DNA from: Cheiracanthium punctorium
Taxonomy: Eukaryota; Arthropoda; Arachnida; Araneae; Cheiracanthiidae
DNA length: 64,000 nucleotides
Assembly (NCBI GenBank): GCA_038373885.1
Contig: JAWZYV010013027.1
Coordinates: 434,001-498,000 of the forward strand
Reading direction: 5' to 3'
The position numbers and the translations under genes were made by a program. Every line of letters starts with the position of its first letter. Position 1 is the stretch's first letter. Positions 11,759-23,499 of this stretch are shown here, piece by piece. Under the pieces are notes generated by a model. The model was not told where the DNA came from. It did not search any database and saw nothing but the letters and a program-made list of their open reading frames with translations.

Positions 11759-12695
11759 CCCAGACAGCACATAAGCTTAAATCAAGCTTGAAATTTCTTT
11801 GAATTTGACGTATTAATACAAGCTTGACAGTTCAATTCATTTTAAGCTTGCAGCAAGCTTGGAGAAGTCATTTGAACTGTCAAGCTTGAATACAACTTGA
11901 TTACTGCTTGATTTGGAAAGCCACATCCACATAAAAAATAATTTATCATCAGTCATAAATGTACTTGACTATAGAATTTTTTTAAAAAAGATTCTATATT
12001 TCCAACTATTTAAATTCTTCAAAATAAAATACAATTATACTACGAAATTGATTTCAAAATCAGTCGTTTGTCTCGATTTTGGCCAATATTGCCCAACATG
12101 AGTGTCGCAATATTGAAAATTTTAAAACGTGTGCTGCTTTTAAGTTTTTATTATGCTTATTTCCATAGTAGTAGAGTCTCTAAATCACATATAACATTAT
12201 TTTAATTTTGATTCATCGCATGGAAAAATAAAAGAAACAGATCAACACATCGGCCACTGATCGATCTCGCCAGAAAACGGCGTGATAACGATAACAGTCA
12301 CTTCAAACTTTAGTCATTCGAGCGCAAGTCAGGTTGGCCGAATGGTTAGGACGCTGGCTTTCCAACCCTTAGGCAGCGAGTTCGATCCCAGCTGCGGACG
12401 CTTGATGAGAACAGATTAAAATAACTTGAAATTTCAGCGTAGAGGGGGAAATGCGTAGAAAAATAAAATATGTGGGGCGAGTTCGCCGACGGGCGCCCAG
12501 TGTATTTAGGAAATTTTTTAGGAAAATTTTTTAAGCTTCAAATTAAGCTTGCTATGTCAAGCTTAATGCAAGCTGGGCAAGTGTAAAGCTTGCATTAAGC
12601 TTACACGCTTGAAATTTTCAAGCTTAATTCAAGTTTATTGACCTGATAAATCAAGCTTGCTGCAAGTTTGATGCAAGTTTGCTGTGCTGTCTGGG
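11759..12695. mobile_element. TIR element packed with AAGCTT(G) motifs (937 bp)
   Basis: Ends are 13-bp perfect inverted repeats, CCCAGACAGCACA (11759-11771) and its complement (12683-12695). Just inside each end lies an array of AAGCTT hexamers, mostly as CAAGCTTG or TTAAGCTT. I count about six within 11774-11890 and about seven within 12533-12655, plus one-mismatch versions. Arrays of short motifs near transposon ends commonly bind the transposase, so that role is a reasonable inference here. The centre holds a tRNA-like SINE and no long coding frame. I could not find a clear target duplication, so the superfamily is open. Confidence 0.7.
12325..12515 (+). mobile_element. tRNA-like SINE inside the AAGCTT element
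   Basis: Contains an A box, TGGCCGAATGG (12335-12345), and a B box, GAGTTCGATCC (12378-12388), spaced as in a tRNA gene. The surrounding acceptor arms do not pair, so it is not a working tRNA gene. It differs from the SINE at 1438 and 37195. The tail region (GGGCGAGTTCGCCGACGGGC) is G/C-rich and may be the SINE body. Ends are approximate. Confidence 0.65.
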
Positions 12696-13887
12696 GAAAA
12701 GGTGCTAATGCGCAAGAATTCATTTCCTTTCCTATGAGGTCCAGAGTTTGGTAGTGAATTCGACAAAGATATATTAATACTTTTGTGAACATATAAATAA
12801 GTATTTAACAAAAAGAAGCAAAGAAGCAATTGTTACATGACATGTTAGGCTACGATATTTTTAATATTATTTAATTATTACATTTTTCCAGCATATGCTA
12901 ATATTACTAATATTTTCATTAATTCATAAAACCTTTTTGTAAGTATTTGGGAGCAATTACAGCACTGTTGCAAGCTTTCTATGTTTAGAATCAAATGATT
13001 TCATAAGAAAAAATACCTCATTTAATCTAAAGGGGATTATATAAAATAAATTCTACTTTCAATAGGAGCAATTCAAAATTACTAAAGAAATGTGCTCTTT
13101 GAAATTATTTTATAAGTTTTTGAAACCTGAAATAACTTTTGGTGCTTTTAAACAATGTTTAAAAGAAAAATATTTTATTTTTCAGTGCATAAAGAGCTTT
13201 ACTTATGAACTTCAACGCATTCTATTACAATGTTATGCTCTTTGGATTCTACACAAATGAAACATTTTAAAAATATGCTAATATTTTTTTCTTATACCTC
13301 TGTAATAGTGCCATTCAAAAAAGAATCTATAATTTCTATAATTCTTTTGAATCTATAATTGAATGAATCTATAATTTTGTGTTTATTTAAGCAACATTAG
13401 ACTAAAACTTCATTCGAAATTCATTAGGGGATGATCTTAAATGAAACACGCATAAAATTAAGTGAAATATCTGACAAAGCATATGAAGAATTACCATAGT
13501 GTGAAAATAATTTCAATGTAAAAATATTGCAATGCCTATCATGATCACTATTAAAAGATTCTAATGAAGTACAAGCTATTAAAATACTTTAAGAAATATG
13601 TGAGCGTTCACATCTTTGCCTTACCATGGAGTTCATAACTGAGCAATCGTTTACTATTTCAACTTTACTTTCAATGTACAACAATTTATTCAATATCATT
13701 AAAGTCCAGAGTTAAAGATTTTTCCAACAGCATTTCTAAAAGATTTCAGTCGAGATAGAAGACTTGTTTTCGAATCGCACCTTTGTTGCAAATTTTAGTC
13801 AAGTCCTATTGTTCACAGAATGATGCCAGGAAATGAAAGTTTCATTTTAACCCTACTTTCTCCATCCTGTACTATTGATGCACTGAC
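12696..13887. other. AT-rich non-coding DNA
   Basis: No supported gene. The sequence is low in CpG and has only short frames. Confidence 0.5.
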
Positions 13888-14250
13888 TTGAATAACAATC
13901 CCTTCCAGCTCGCTGTATACGTTGCAAAAGCCATTACCTATTCTACCACAGACCATTACGTAACATTTTATGATCCTAAAACGAAAAAGAGATCAATTCA
14001 TGTGAATTGCAAAGGGTTTAATCTAGAGTACACTGCACTTGATGCACTTTACCCTGAAAATGCATTTAGTCTGACTTCTGACCTGGCTGTTCTTGAATGT
14101 AAATTACCATCGAAAAAACGAATTTTCAAGGACCTTACCATGGATTTCAGTATCTTACGGAATATTGCAGTTAAGAAGTGTTATTTATCAAAATTTCCTT
14201 TGAAATTATTATCAAGTTCAGCATATTTTAAGCAATTTCGAAAGCTATGA
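13888..14250 (+). CDS. Unidentified open frame, possible exon or old element remnant
   Basis: About 120 codons without a stop, which is long for this AT-rich background. The start shown is only the first codon after an upstream stop and is not an ATG. An alternative is a splice acceptor at ...CCCTTCCAG|CTCGCTG (13909/13910), giving a terminal exon of about 113 residues ending FKQFRKL-stop. The peptide is basic, with no signal peptide or membrane segment, and contains KKRSIHVNCKGFNLEY. I do not recognise it. A weak likeness to C-terminal ends of Polinton-type DNA polymerases (a basic stretch followed by KGF-L) is only an impression. It could be a single exon of an unknown gene, or a virus- or transposon-derived fossil. 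Confidence 0.35.
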   Translation: MNNNPFQLAVYVAKAITYSTTDHYVTFYDPKTKKRSIHVNCKGFNLEYTALDALYPENAFSLTSDLAVLECKLPSKKRIFKDLTMDFSILRNIAVKKCYLSKFPLKLLSSSAYFKQFRKL

Positions 14251-15984
14251 TTGTAAATATGTAGTTCTGAAATGCGGTTTTCATTTTTAAGCTCGAAAGA
14301 ATTACGAAATTATATGCCTATCTTTTTGGAAAAGTAGAAAGATAGTAATCCATTGTAAGATTTGAGTTGCTGAATGAATGATCAGAAACTAACGGTTCTA
14401 TTTATTAAAAGTTCTACAGTATTTTCATTTTGTAGATTCCATATACAGAAAACAAAATGCTTCGAAATTAGACGTAGCAAGTCTTGAAGCACGTCATAAG
14501 CCAATTGCACTCTAGAGTACATCGGACTTGTTTAACATTCTTTACCATCGTAATATTCTTCTGTCACATATCTTATGATAGATGTTTATGCATATAATGC
14601 TTATTTAATGAAATTCTTCTCAGTTCTGAATTGGTTAGGAACTTATGAAAATTTTCTTACACAATTTTATTTTGAAAATTTCAACTGCTTTTCCTTTTTG
14701 AATTGAATTGCTACAAAGAAGGAGTAACAGTTTTTAACAGATTGCGGTAAATTTCAAATGTCACGATGTTTATGTTTTTCCTTAAAATCTAAAAATAATT
14801 AATCACTCTGTACAAAGACTAACTGAAATCCTAAATAATAATTCCATTTCTCAGTTACGATGTTTTTTAAATACGGTGCTACTGACAATTATCATGTAAA
14901 ATCTTGTATCATCCGAAAAAATCCTTTAGGCGATGTAATTTGTATGCAATTTAGTTGCGTCCAATAAAATAATTTTTAGACGAAATAATTTTTTTAAGTT
15001 CTTAAAAATAAAGTTTACAAGGGAATGATTCTCTCGACTTGAATACTACTTAAATTTTTATAATTTATTTAAATTTAACATATTTGTCACATTTATCAAA
15101 AATTTTGAAAAATGGATTACATTCCGATCATTTTAAAAATTTAAGAAGTTTTTGTGTTTATTTCTAGAAAACTAATTTTTATTTCAGAATTTACTGACAT
15201 TTTAAGAGAGTTTATGGTAAAGAAATTTTGATAGTTTTTATCTTAACATGAATTCTTTATAACTACTATACAGTTCTCAAAATTAATGTATTATTTAGTG
15301 GATTTCCAATAAATATAAAATTTAAATAAAACGTCTTGCAATAATTTGAAATTCTATTCCAACAAGTGTAAATCGTAAAGCATCTATAAAAATTTAAGTA
15401 CGTTTATTATACCTGCAAAAAAAAAAAATTAAACTAATTTGAAAAAGAGGTAGCTAATTCATTATATCTTAATTTGCAAGTGTGGGAATGAAGATTAGGA
15501 TCCGATAATTATCTAAAGAGAAAAAATTATGCAAATATAAAAAATGTAGAATCTTTTAAGATTAAAAATTTAGTACAATGTTAAAAATATATACACATTT
15601 TTTTTATTGATAACTAATGCACTCTAGGATTCTTTTGAGCAAATATCATTTTATTTTCACTATGACTTTTTTCTTTTCCAGATTAAAGTTTGTTATCGTT
15701 AACAATTGTATTTATATGTGTATTGTAATATAAAACAAAGCTTGTATGCCTCTATTTGAGAAATAAAATTGCAACAAAAAGACATCATTTACAGAAAATT
15801 AGAGTCAAAAAGCATTTTATTTATATTAGAAGCTTTATTTTTCATCATAGCATTGATCATTATTTTTAGAAAACCTTTCTAGCTCTAATAGGGTATTCGA
15901 AGATATGTATGGATCTCTATAATTCAAACAATAGCAGATAAGTAAATCAAAATAAACAATTCCGAAAGCAGAAATAGCACTTAC
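14251..15984. other. Intronic DNA of the SLC5-type gene (inferred)
   Basis: Lies downstream of the exon donor on the minus strand. I searched for the next SLC5 exon (expected to continue with a YLE..RF-type motif) and found none here or further left, so the intron probably extends beyond the recognised part of the window or the exon is too short to see. Confidence 0.4.
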
Positions 15985-16376
15985 TTCATATGCGGTTGAT
16001 GCTTGCATATCAAAGAAGACGGGAAGCGATAGGTACGCAGATAATATAATACCGATTATAAACCCGATATTGAGATAAGCCAGATGGATGCCAAATTTGT
16101 ACATTTCAGCCGGCACGCCAACGACTGTAATTGCCGACATGAATGAGGCCATCAGAGAAAATGCCACGGGTAGGATGGACATGTCTTGACCGGCCAAAAG
16201 GTATTCTTCCGTGGTTTTTTGCTTGCCGCCAGAAAATCTGAAGTAGACGCCGATTCCTGCTGACACCAGAAGCATGAAAGCGAAGATTATGTAGTCCACA
16301 GCGCCCAGAACCGTCTTTTCGACCTCCATGGTGGTTGCGTTTAATTGTTATGGTATTTTCAGTATGAAGATGTTGC
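15985..16376 (-). CDS. SLC5-type sodium/solute symporter, first coding exon
   Basis: The start codon at 16329 sits in a strong context (CCACCATGG) and begins MEVEKTVLGAVDYIIFAFML. The exon encodes 115 residues and ends in phase 0 at a GAA|GTAAGT donor (exon end 15985). Its 5' edge is a good acceptor, TTTATCTGCTTCCAG|G, so bases 16330-16376 are 5'UTR and at least one non-coding exon lies upstream. Three hydrophobic segments are visible (about residues 11-30, 52-75 and 80-107), with the family motifs GGKQKTTEEYLLAG and SLMASFMSAITVVGVPAEMY near residues 34-78. These are diagnostic for the SLC5 group that includes monocarboxylate (SMCT) and multivitamin (SMVT) transporters, which move organic anions into cells with Na+. 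Full proteins are about 600 residues, so roughly four-fifths is not seen here. The substrate cannot be decided from this exon. Confidence 0.9.
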
Positions 16377-17140
16377 CTGGAAGCAGATAAACAAAAATTA
16401 TACCATGATTCAGCGTTACTGTTTCTTGCAAAACATTATGTATATCTAATGCCATAAAACATTTTTACAATATTTTTGGTACCTTATGCTCTACTAGTAT
16501 ATCCTGCAAAATAAAATATATTAATCGTGAAATAGAAATAGTGAATATTAAAATTGATTAGCGCTAATATATTTTTTCAGTCGATTGAGAAAATGTTAGA
16601 TCGTTATAATATGTTTCTCAAAGTGTATTGAAGGGTTGAGCATGGTTCACCCCAACATCTTAAAAAAAAAAAAAAGTACGGACACAAATGACATATAAAT
16701 GATGTCGTGAATTACGCTTTGACATTATATAAGACCTTTTTAACAACGTTTCGGTTTTCTAGTTCGATATCTTTACCCCTAAGTTATCACAGCCTATTCA
16801 TTCACTTTAGTTATTCATCTGTTTTCTCCGTTCCAACAAAGTCAAATTTTTCCTATTGACCAACTTTTGATCTTTTTTCTTAAGACAAAATGTATCTGTC
16901 AAGTATTTTCACAGTATCTAAAACTCGGTTTTATTTAATTTATGATATTTTGTAATAAATGTCTCCAAACAAGGAATTTTTTTAATAGCAATTCTATATT
17001 TTACCTTTTATGACAGCTTGTAGAGTAAGGAAAAGAAATCGTAGCATTACGCTATGAATAAACAAAAAAGCAGTAATACCTTATTAAAATCACAATCTTT
17101 GATTCTGCATAATTGCATTCTATATTTTCCCTTCCCTTTG
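16377..17140. other. Upstream intron DNA of the SLC5-type gene (inferred)
   Basis: Begins with the polypyrimidine tract and acceptor of the coding exon and is otherwise AT-rich. No exon was recognised. Confidence 0.45.
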
Positions 17141-17148
17141 CAGGTGAT

Positions 17149-17477
17149 CAGTGTCGTAGCGAAGGGGGGAGATGGGGGGTCACATCCCCCATGAGCAGTG
17201 GCGTAGCCAGAAATTTTTCATGGGAGGTGTTACGACTACTGCAACCCATATATATGTATACGTATGTGGGATAAGGGAGTGAAAAATATACATTTTGTAG
17301 GGCCAAAAATTCCTCATGGGGGTTATGACCCCCCCTAACACCCCCCATTGGCTACGCCACTGTCCATGAGGAATTTTTTGCCATACAAAATGTATATTCT
17401 TCTCGCCTTTATCACACACATGTACTATACAGTTGTCGTTATCCCTCCTCCATGAAAAATTTCTGGCTACGCCACTG
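17149..17477. mobile_element. hAT-type MITE (outer), interrupted by a related MITE
   Basis: Ends CAGTGTCGTAGC / GGCTACGCCACTG, flanked by an exact 8-bp duplication CAGGTGAT (17141-17148 and 17478-17485), as hAT transposases make. The interior has G-runs and GAGGAATTTTTTGCCATAC, shared with the element at 25487. It was inserted by a sister element at 17196-17362. Confidence 0.88.
17196..17362. mobile_element. hAT-type MITE (inner), 167 bp
   Basis: Ends CAGTGGCGTAGCCA / TGGCTACGCCACTG are perfect complements. The 8-bp flanks CCCATGAG and TCCATGAG (17188-17195, 17363-17370) differ at one base. Its interior is the same family as the element it landed in. It is non-coding. Confidence 0.87.
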
Positions 17478-17485
17478 CAGGTGAT

Positions 17486-19201
17486 TATATATTAGGGCTT
17501 TAATTGCTTAAAATTGACCGCATACTTACCGACCAAAGACACTAATACAACACCTGGAATCTAAAACAAACAGAATTGCTTCCTAAAGTCAGCCCTAATG
17601 AGAACTTACGTAATTTCACCTATTTACTTCTTTCTTCTTCTTTTTCGTTTGGTAAGGAAGGGTATGGACATAAACTATTTATCGTATTTTTAAATGCTTC
17701 TAGTTTTTCTGCAAAGCTATTTTTTTCTGATTTCAAAAGGTTATGCTAAAACATAATATCCAATCAAAGGCTGATGTAATTTGTGGAACAATTTAAATCC
17801 CAAAATGTAACGAAATCTGCTTTCTCAGAGTTCTTAAAAAAGCAGTTTATACAAAAAAACTCATTTAAACAATATTTTTATTTTTACTAATATAGATTTC
17901 TTATAAAATATAAAATACTGTTTGAAAAAGTCATGTAGCTGTATTTCAAGGGTGTTAATGATTTCTAAGCTGAGATTTGAATAATAATATTAATTGGCTA
18001 ATTTTTACAAAATAAAATCCAATGGTATCCATTTGTTTACTTATTAAAGTCAGATTGGGATAAGTATTGTATCCCCCCAATAATAATAATATCTAACAGT
18101 GTGCAGAGTATGCACCATAGACCAAATAATACATACACAATGTCTGTATTCCAAGGCCAAAATTTTATTGTAGATAAAATATATGTAAAACATTTTTGGA
18201 TAGCAATTTGGGGTCGGAAATGAAAAGTATTATGTGGTTTCAGCACAATGGGGCTCCACTTATTTCCACGAAATTGTACATGTTACCTTAGCATTTCCAG
18301 TTGTCTTTTTATAAATTTGAACCTATAATTTTTAAAGTTTGGCTTAGAATTTGCAGACATCCTGAATAAACTCCACACCCCATTCCCCACCAAACAAAAC
18401 AATTAAATAGTAACTAGCTTGTGTAGTTTTTGAAAAAAACTTTAAATTTCTAAATAAAAAATTAGAAGTTTCCTTTTTAATAAATAATTGAAATTCTTAT
18501 TTTATTTTATACCAGAATACTGATAGCTTATTCTGTGAGACTGCTTTAAAACTATTAATGCCAGCTTCAGGGATCCTTCTCAAGCTCGCTTTTAAAATTT
18601 GGATTTTCACTGTGGGTATCATTTTGGTTGTGATAGCAAAATAATAATAGTTATATTGACATCCAGGATTTTAGTTTAGGAAAGGAGTTTTCAAATACAG
18701 TTGGACTAGTTTATAGAGACGATTGCTCTTATAGTATCAAATTATCTTTTGCCAGTCTATCACTCATCCGTACAAGGCCGTAGCCAGAAAAAAAATTGTG
18801 TGTGTGTTAATCTCTAATTTTAAGTAATTTTCAATTTCTTCTCATTACCTTCTAATGAAGGCTGTACCTCCTTTAACTTTCTTTGAGGGTACACCTGTGT
18901 AATCAAACCACTTTATTGTAAATTAGGTCTAAATGTTTTTCTTGTTGCATGCCTTCCCTGTTACTATGTAACTTATAAAATTACAATTAATTTTTCTTTC
19001 AATGTGTCCATGTGTGTAAGTTTATACTGTATTTGCTATGAAAAGAAAAAGCTGCTGATTATTAATTGATTAATTAATTTGATTTTAATCCATAATGCAA
19101 AAATAATAAACTTATTCATGTCAATGTATGTTATGAAAATAGTAAAATGTGGAAGAATATTAGGATATACACCCATCCTGAAATTTTGCAATCAGCATAA
19201 G
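17486..19201. other. AT-rich non-coding DNA
   Basis: No supported gene. A worn hAT-type end (GGCCGTAGCCAGAAA) is seen at 18777-18791 without a partner. The short frame at 18037-18246 has no recognisable motif beyond hydrophobic runs. Confidence 0.45.
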
Positions 19202-19209
19202 CTTTCAGA

Positions 19210-19467
19210 CAGGGTCGGCCCAAGGGGGTGGGGAATGTAGGCGATTGCCTAAGGCCCCGCGCTTAAAGAGGCCCCGCTCCTGGGCCATTTTTTTGCTATC
19301 ACATTAGACCGAGCTTGGTAGATTGTTGTGATATATCCCGAAGAAGGCAGAGAAATAAAGCTAATATGTACTAGCACTGCTAGTAGTAACTTACATAAGC
19401 CATGATAGAAAATAGGCCCCGCGCTTGTACTTCGCCTGGGGCCCCGCACGCCCATTGGCCCGGCTCT
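19210..19467. mobile_element. hAT-like MITE with CAGGGTCGGCCC ends (258 bp)
   Basis: Left end CAGGGTCGGCCCAAGG and right end TTGGCCCGGCTCT are imperfect inverted repeats. The flanks CTTTCAGA (19202-19209) and ATTTCAGA (19468-19475) match at 7 of 8 positions if one terminal base was lost. The G/C-rich interior (repeated GGCCCCGCGCTT) stands out from the AT-rich surroundings. Confidence 0.72.
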
Positions 19468-19475
19468 ATTTCAGA

Positions 19476-20284
19476 TTTTTTTCATAATACAATATTGAAA
19501 CGCAACTGTATTTTAAACACTCCCCTCCCCTCTTCACCTAAAACATTTCCTGTCAATGCCTCTGGTAAAATGTAATTAAAATATGGCAGGAATTTCTGGT
19601 TTTGGAAAGATATGTAAAATTAACGTAATATCAAATTGTCTACATACAAAAATGTTGAAATCCCCTCCCCCCCTCACCTTCATACACACATCTTCAAAAA
19701 GAAATAAAATTGAGTAATGCATAAATTAAGTTAAAAAATTGAACTTTACATGTCCTTATAACTACAAAACTGTCAGTGCTTTGATTTCAAAAATGGAACA
19801 CAAGTATTAACATTTATCCTTTTAATAGAAAAAGCTCCATGAACCTTGAGTTGTTTCTGAGAGATGATGTACATAAATACAAATACAAGATAAACGTAAA
19901 CTTTGTATCACAATTTTTACATGAGCAGTACACAACTTTCTACTATAATTATAAAGGACTATTGCAGTATTGTAAAAGTTATGTTCAAGTGACTCCCCCC
20001 GCCCCCCCTGAAAAACAAACAGACAAACTAGAAATCTGGCAGGGCAACACCTCTCTTGGTTACTACCAAATCGTTAGCAATTATATTAAACATTTTATTA
20101 ACTACTTTTTTAAGTTTTATAATGTTAATGTTCAGTAAATGTAATTAATTTTAATCTTTTAAAACTTTATGTTGTGTATTGTTTTCAGCTGGTCAATAAA
20201 TAGTCTCTGTCTGTACTGTTATACATGAGAAACTTTTATTAGTTCTGCGATATCATACTATCATTATTTCATGATTGTGTTTAC
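19476..20284. other. AT-rich non-coding DNA
   Basis: No supported gene. A CCCCCCGCCCCCCC run at about 19995 is the only compositional oddity. Confidence 0.45.
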
Positions 20285-20530
20285 AAACAGACTCGTTCTC
20301 GGGCTTTTCTGCGACTTCCGCGTAAAAAAAATCCTATCATTTCATTGGTTGAAAACGTTTCCTGTGACATCATTTAACCGGAAGAGCTAGATCGCCAATC
20401 CGCCGGAGTATCTGGAACCGATCGCACGTCCTAGAATACCATTTTCACGCTCGTACCTTAACTTGGGTGTCTTGCGAAAAGGTTTCCTCCTGACGTCACC
20501 CGTAAGCATCGTTGGCACGCGCTAGAATTG
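20285..20530 (-). promoter_or_regulatory. CpG-dense promoter-like block
   Basis: About two dozen CpG dinucleotides fall within roughly 250 bp, in otherwise CpG-poor AT-rich DNA. Visible motifs include a full cAMP-response element TGACGTCA (near 20493), a CCAAT box on the minus strand (ATTGG at 20345), ETS-like CGGAAG sites in both orientations (near 20316 and 20380) and a second CRE-like half site (TGACATCA). It lies about 4 kb upstream of the SLC5-type coding exon, which has a spliced 5'UTR. A promoter and first exon here on the minus strand is therefore plausible but unproven. It could also belong to an unseen plus-strand gene (TTTATATAGA lies at 20550) or to an old element. Confidence 0.4.
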
Positions 20531-21408
20531 CCCCACGATCTCCGATTCTTTATATAGATTATTGTACAGATGAGCACGCAAAGATATCAGATCTGCCAAC
20601 AACTTTTATCTTTTTTTTAATTATGAAAAAAAATTGTTTACATGTCAAGTTAACAGATACCATATACAGTCTTATGAGAGCAGCTCGCCTCTTTGGCTAG
20701 GAGCTACTATTGTTCTACTTCTATACATATTATTGCGACGAATTATAATTTTACAATGTTTAAGGCTTTGTTAACAATCATTTTGCACAAACTAAGCTAA
20801 AATCAGGTTAAATCCCGCAATAGAACTTCAACTTAATGAGTTTTGAATTTTCTTATTTACTACGACTGGCCGTCTAAGGTTCTTAGGAGTATAATGGTGA
20901 ACGATGTAATGATGAACGGATATATCTAAAAATTAACATATGGAATGAAATTTTGATTATTGATTTAATCAAAATCTTGATTAGCTATTAGAAGAAAAGA
21001 ATTTCGTTTACATGGGTAATTTCTCATGTCATATTGTCAAATCATACCAATATCCTGTGTGTGCATGATCGTCACTCTGCTTAAAGCTTTAAAAAAATGT
21101 TCAAGTAGTCTTTTCTGTCTAAGCAGTCCTGGGATGTATTAACGTAGGTTTACTTATTGTTCAATTAATTGTAAGCAGCCTGTTAAATAATAATGATTAT
21201 AACAAACACTTTTAATTTCAAAAAATTTTTATTAACACGATATAATGTGTTTTAAACCTTATCGTACCAAATCCAAATAAATTTATCTATTCCTTATACT
21301 AATCCTATCTATCTTCATTTCTCTCATTTAAGTGTTCGATTTAAATACTCCATGGTGCAATCTCGATGGTATAATCTCGAGGAGCTATTTAAAATCGCAC
21401 AACTTGTG
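20531..21408. other. AT-rich non-coding DNA
   Basis: Nothing supported was seen between the CpG block and the next hAT-type MITE. Confidence 0.45.
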
Positions 21409-21416
21409 AATATGAC

Positions 21417-21836
21417 CAGTGGCGCACACAAGGGGGGGGGGGGGTCCAGGGGATCCAGGACCCCCCCCCCCATCGGCTTTGATATTTTTTTTTTCGATTG
21501 ATTATTATCCTATATCAATAGTAAATAAAACAATTCCAAAAAAATGTAGCAATAGTTTCAGTTCTAATAAATGAAAAAAGAATTTTTTTTCTCGTTTTCC
21601 TCAACTTTCAAAAACGAACTGAAAGCGAACATAAAACATCATCTTGTTTTCAAAACTGAACAACTATTATTTTCCTTCCCATTGTACTGTGTAGTGTATT
21701 CTTAGGGAACTGGATGGGACGAGTTTGGATGAATTCCATCTAATGAAAACGAGCTCTTTTATCACTGATTTTTGACAATCTGGAACATCCCTAAAAGTTG
21801 GACCCCCCCCAGCCAAAAATCTTGTGTGCTCGCCTG
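21417..21836. mobile_element. hAT-type MITE with CAGTGGCGCACACAAG ends (420 bp)
   Basis: Left end CAGTGGCGCACACAAG and right end CTTGTGTGCTCGCCTG, flanked by an exact 8-bp duplication AATATGAC (21409-21416 and 21837-21844). G-run/C-run segments sit just inside both ends. No transposase frame is present. Confidence 0.9.
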
Positions 21837-21844
21837 AATATGAC

Positions 21845-23220
21845 GTAAAGTTTGTGGCAGATTTTATGAATTTACACAATTTTTAATTTATAGCGTAACA
21901 TTTTTGATTGACATCAAAACAATCCTGGTTATTTGAGTCAGCAATTATAACGGAGTAATGTATAAACTTAGAACGACGCTTGGGAAAAAAAATTATTTTA
22001 TGAGCAACGCTATGGAGGAACATAATCCATGCTGTAACATGACCTTTTACAATCCAAGTTCTGTAATCTGAACCTCCCTTTGTGAGAATACAATATTCTC
22101 TTATATTTCCAAATAACGCCTTTTATAATGCATTTATATTTGTGCAAACAGTTAAATATTTTTTTTAATGTTCAAGTCCTGCACCTTAGTGATAATATGG
22201 TGAACATATTCAGGGATTATTACTAGCTTAAAATCACCATAAAGTAACAAGTTTAGCTTACTAAGAAAAGTTTCAAGTAGATAAAAAGGGTGTCAATAAA
22301 GATTTTACTTCATTACAAAACTCGATTTTCAAAACTTGCGAACTTTTGGGATAAAGATGGGGATAAAGATTTTAAGAAAACTCTGCACGGTTTATCAAAT
22401 ATCTATGATGATATTTTGTTAATTATTGAGGTATTTGTAACCGATTCACAGAAAATTCAGCATTCAAACAATTAATATACTTAATATAGAACTATTGTTT
22501 TCATCCAAAAAAAAGAAACTTCTTCAATAAACATTCGTAAATGAACTCTAGATAATGGTGTTCAAGTTCCATATCTCCCGAAATCTCACAAAAAACGGAC
22601 AAAAATGGTAACCTTTCGCAAACATTTTACAGTGGTTCGCTGAATATGCTCATTATTCCGTTTGAAATTCCAACATTACTGTGAAAGTGACAGCATAAAG
22701 AGCTCTAGATAAAAGAATAAAGGCGAACAGAAAGTTAGGGCGAAGTGTGTTTACGCCACGGTTGACAGAAGAGATACTAATAGGGAACACAAGACCGTGA
22801 AAAATACGCTCTAAAAAAATCTTTGGACAAGCATGAAAATGTTGTATGAAGTGAAACTTAAAAACTAGATTTTAAGATTTAATTAGAATGATTTTATTTC
22901 ACTTTTTTGAACTTATTTTAATCTTATAAATAAATAAAATGAGAAACATGATAGTTCAAGCTCGAGGATGGTTGGTAAAAATATATAAACGCTTGTGAAT
23001 AATTTAACTGCAACCTGTAATGTGAATATTAAAAGGAATTCTTTAAAGTTTGATTTATTAATTTAAGTAAATCTTGAATTTTGATCTATAAATTTAAAAG
23101 AATACCAATTTCAAAAACAAAACTCTTTGAATTGATGTGTCTTTCGTAATTTTTTGAAAATAGTTTTAATTGTTATTAAAACGTTTCATATTTTGAAAGC
23201 ATGTGAAAGTTTTGCAAAGA
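21845..23220. other. AT-rich non-coding DNA
   Basis: No gene seen. The right-hand part (from about 22.9 kb) may include the outer part of the Pao/BEL 3' LTR, whose far end I could not fix. Confidence 0.4.
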
Positions 23221-23499
23221 CAATTCGGAGCTTATAAGTTGTTGAGATAATACCTTCTAAACATCCTTCGTGACTGTGATTTGTCTAAAAATGTTCATAA
23301 GCATTCATTCTGGATTAATTTATTATGCTTAATTTACATATATACATTTAAGACAGAGGTTTTAGAAGTTTAGCCAAGCCATTCAGGCGAACATGCCTGT
23401 CTCTCATTACATCTGGTTCTTATCTCTGTGAAACATATCTGGAGAAAACATACTTACGCAGTGGCGCTGCAATCGCGCAGAATGTTTCTCTTCGGAGGA

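Noticed and set aside
12335..12400. Functional tRNA gene
   Set aside because: The A and B boxes are good, but the acceptor arms do not pair and there is no plausible anticodon arm, so it was called a SINE.
15835..15984. Extra 49 codons at the C-terminal end of the SLC5 frame
   Set aside because: They lie past a consensus GTAAGT donor and lose the family similarity, so they are intron read-through.
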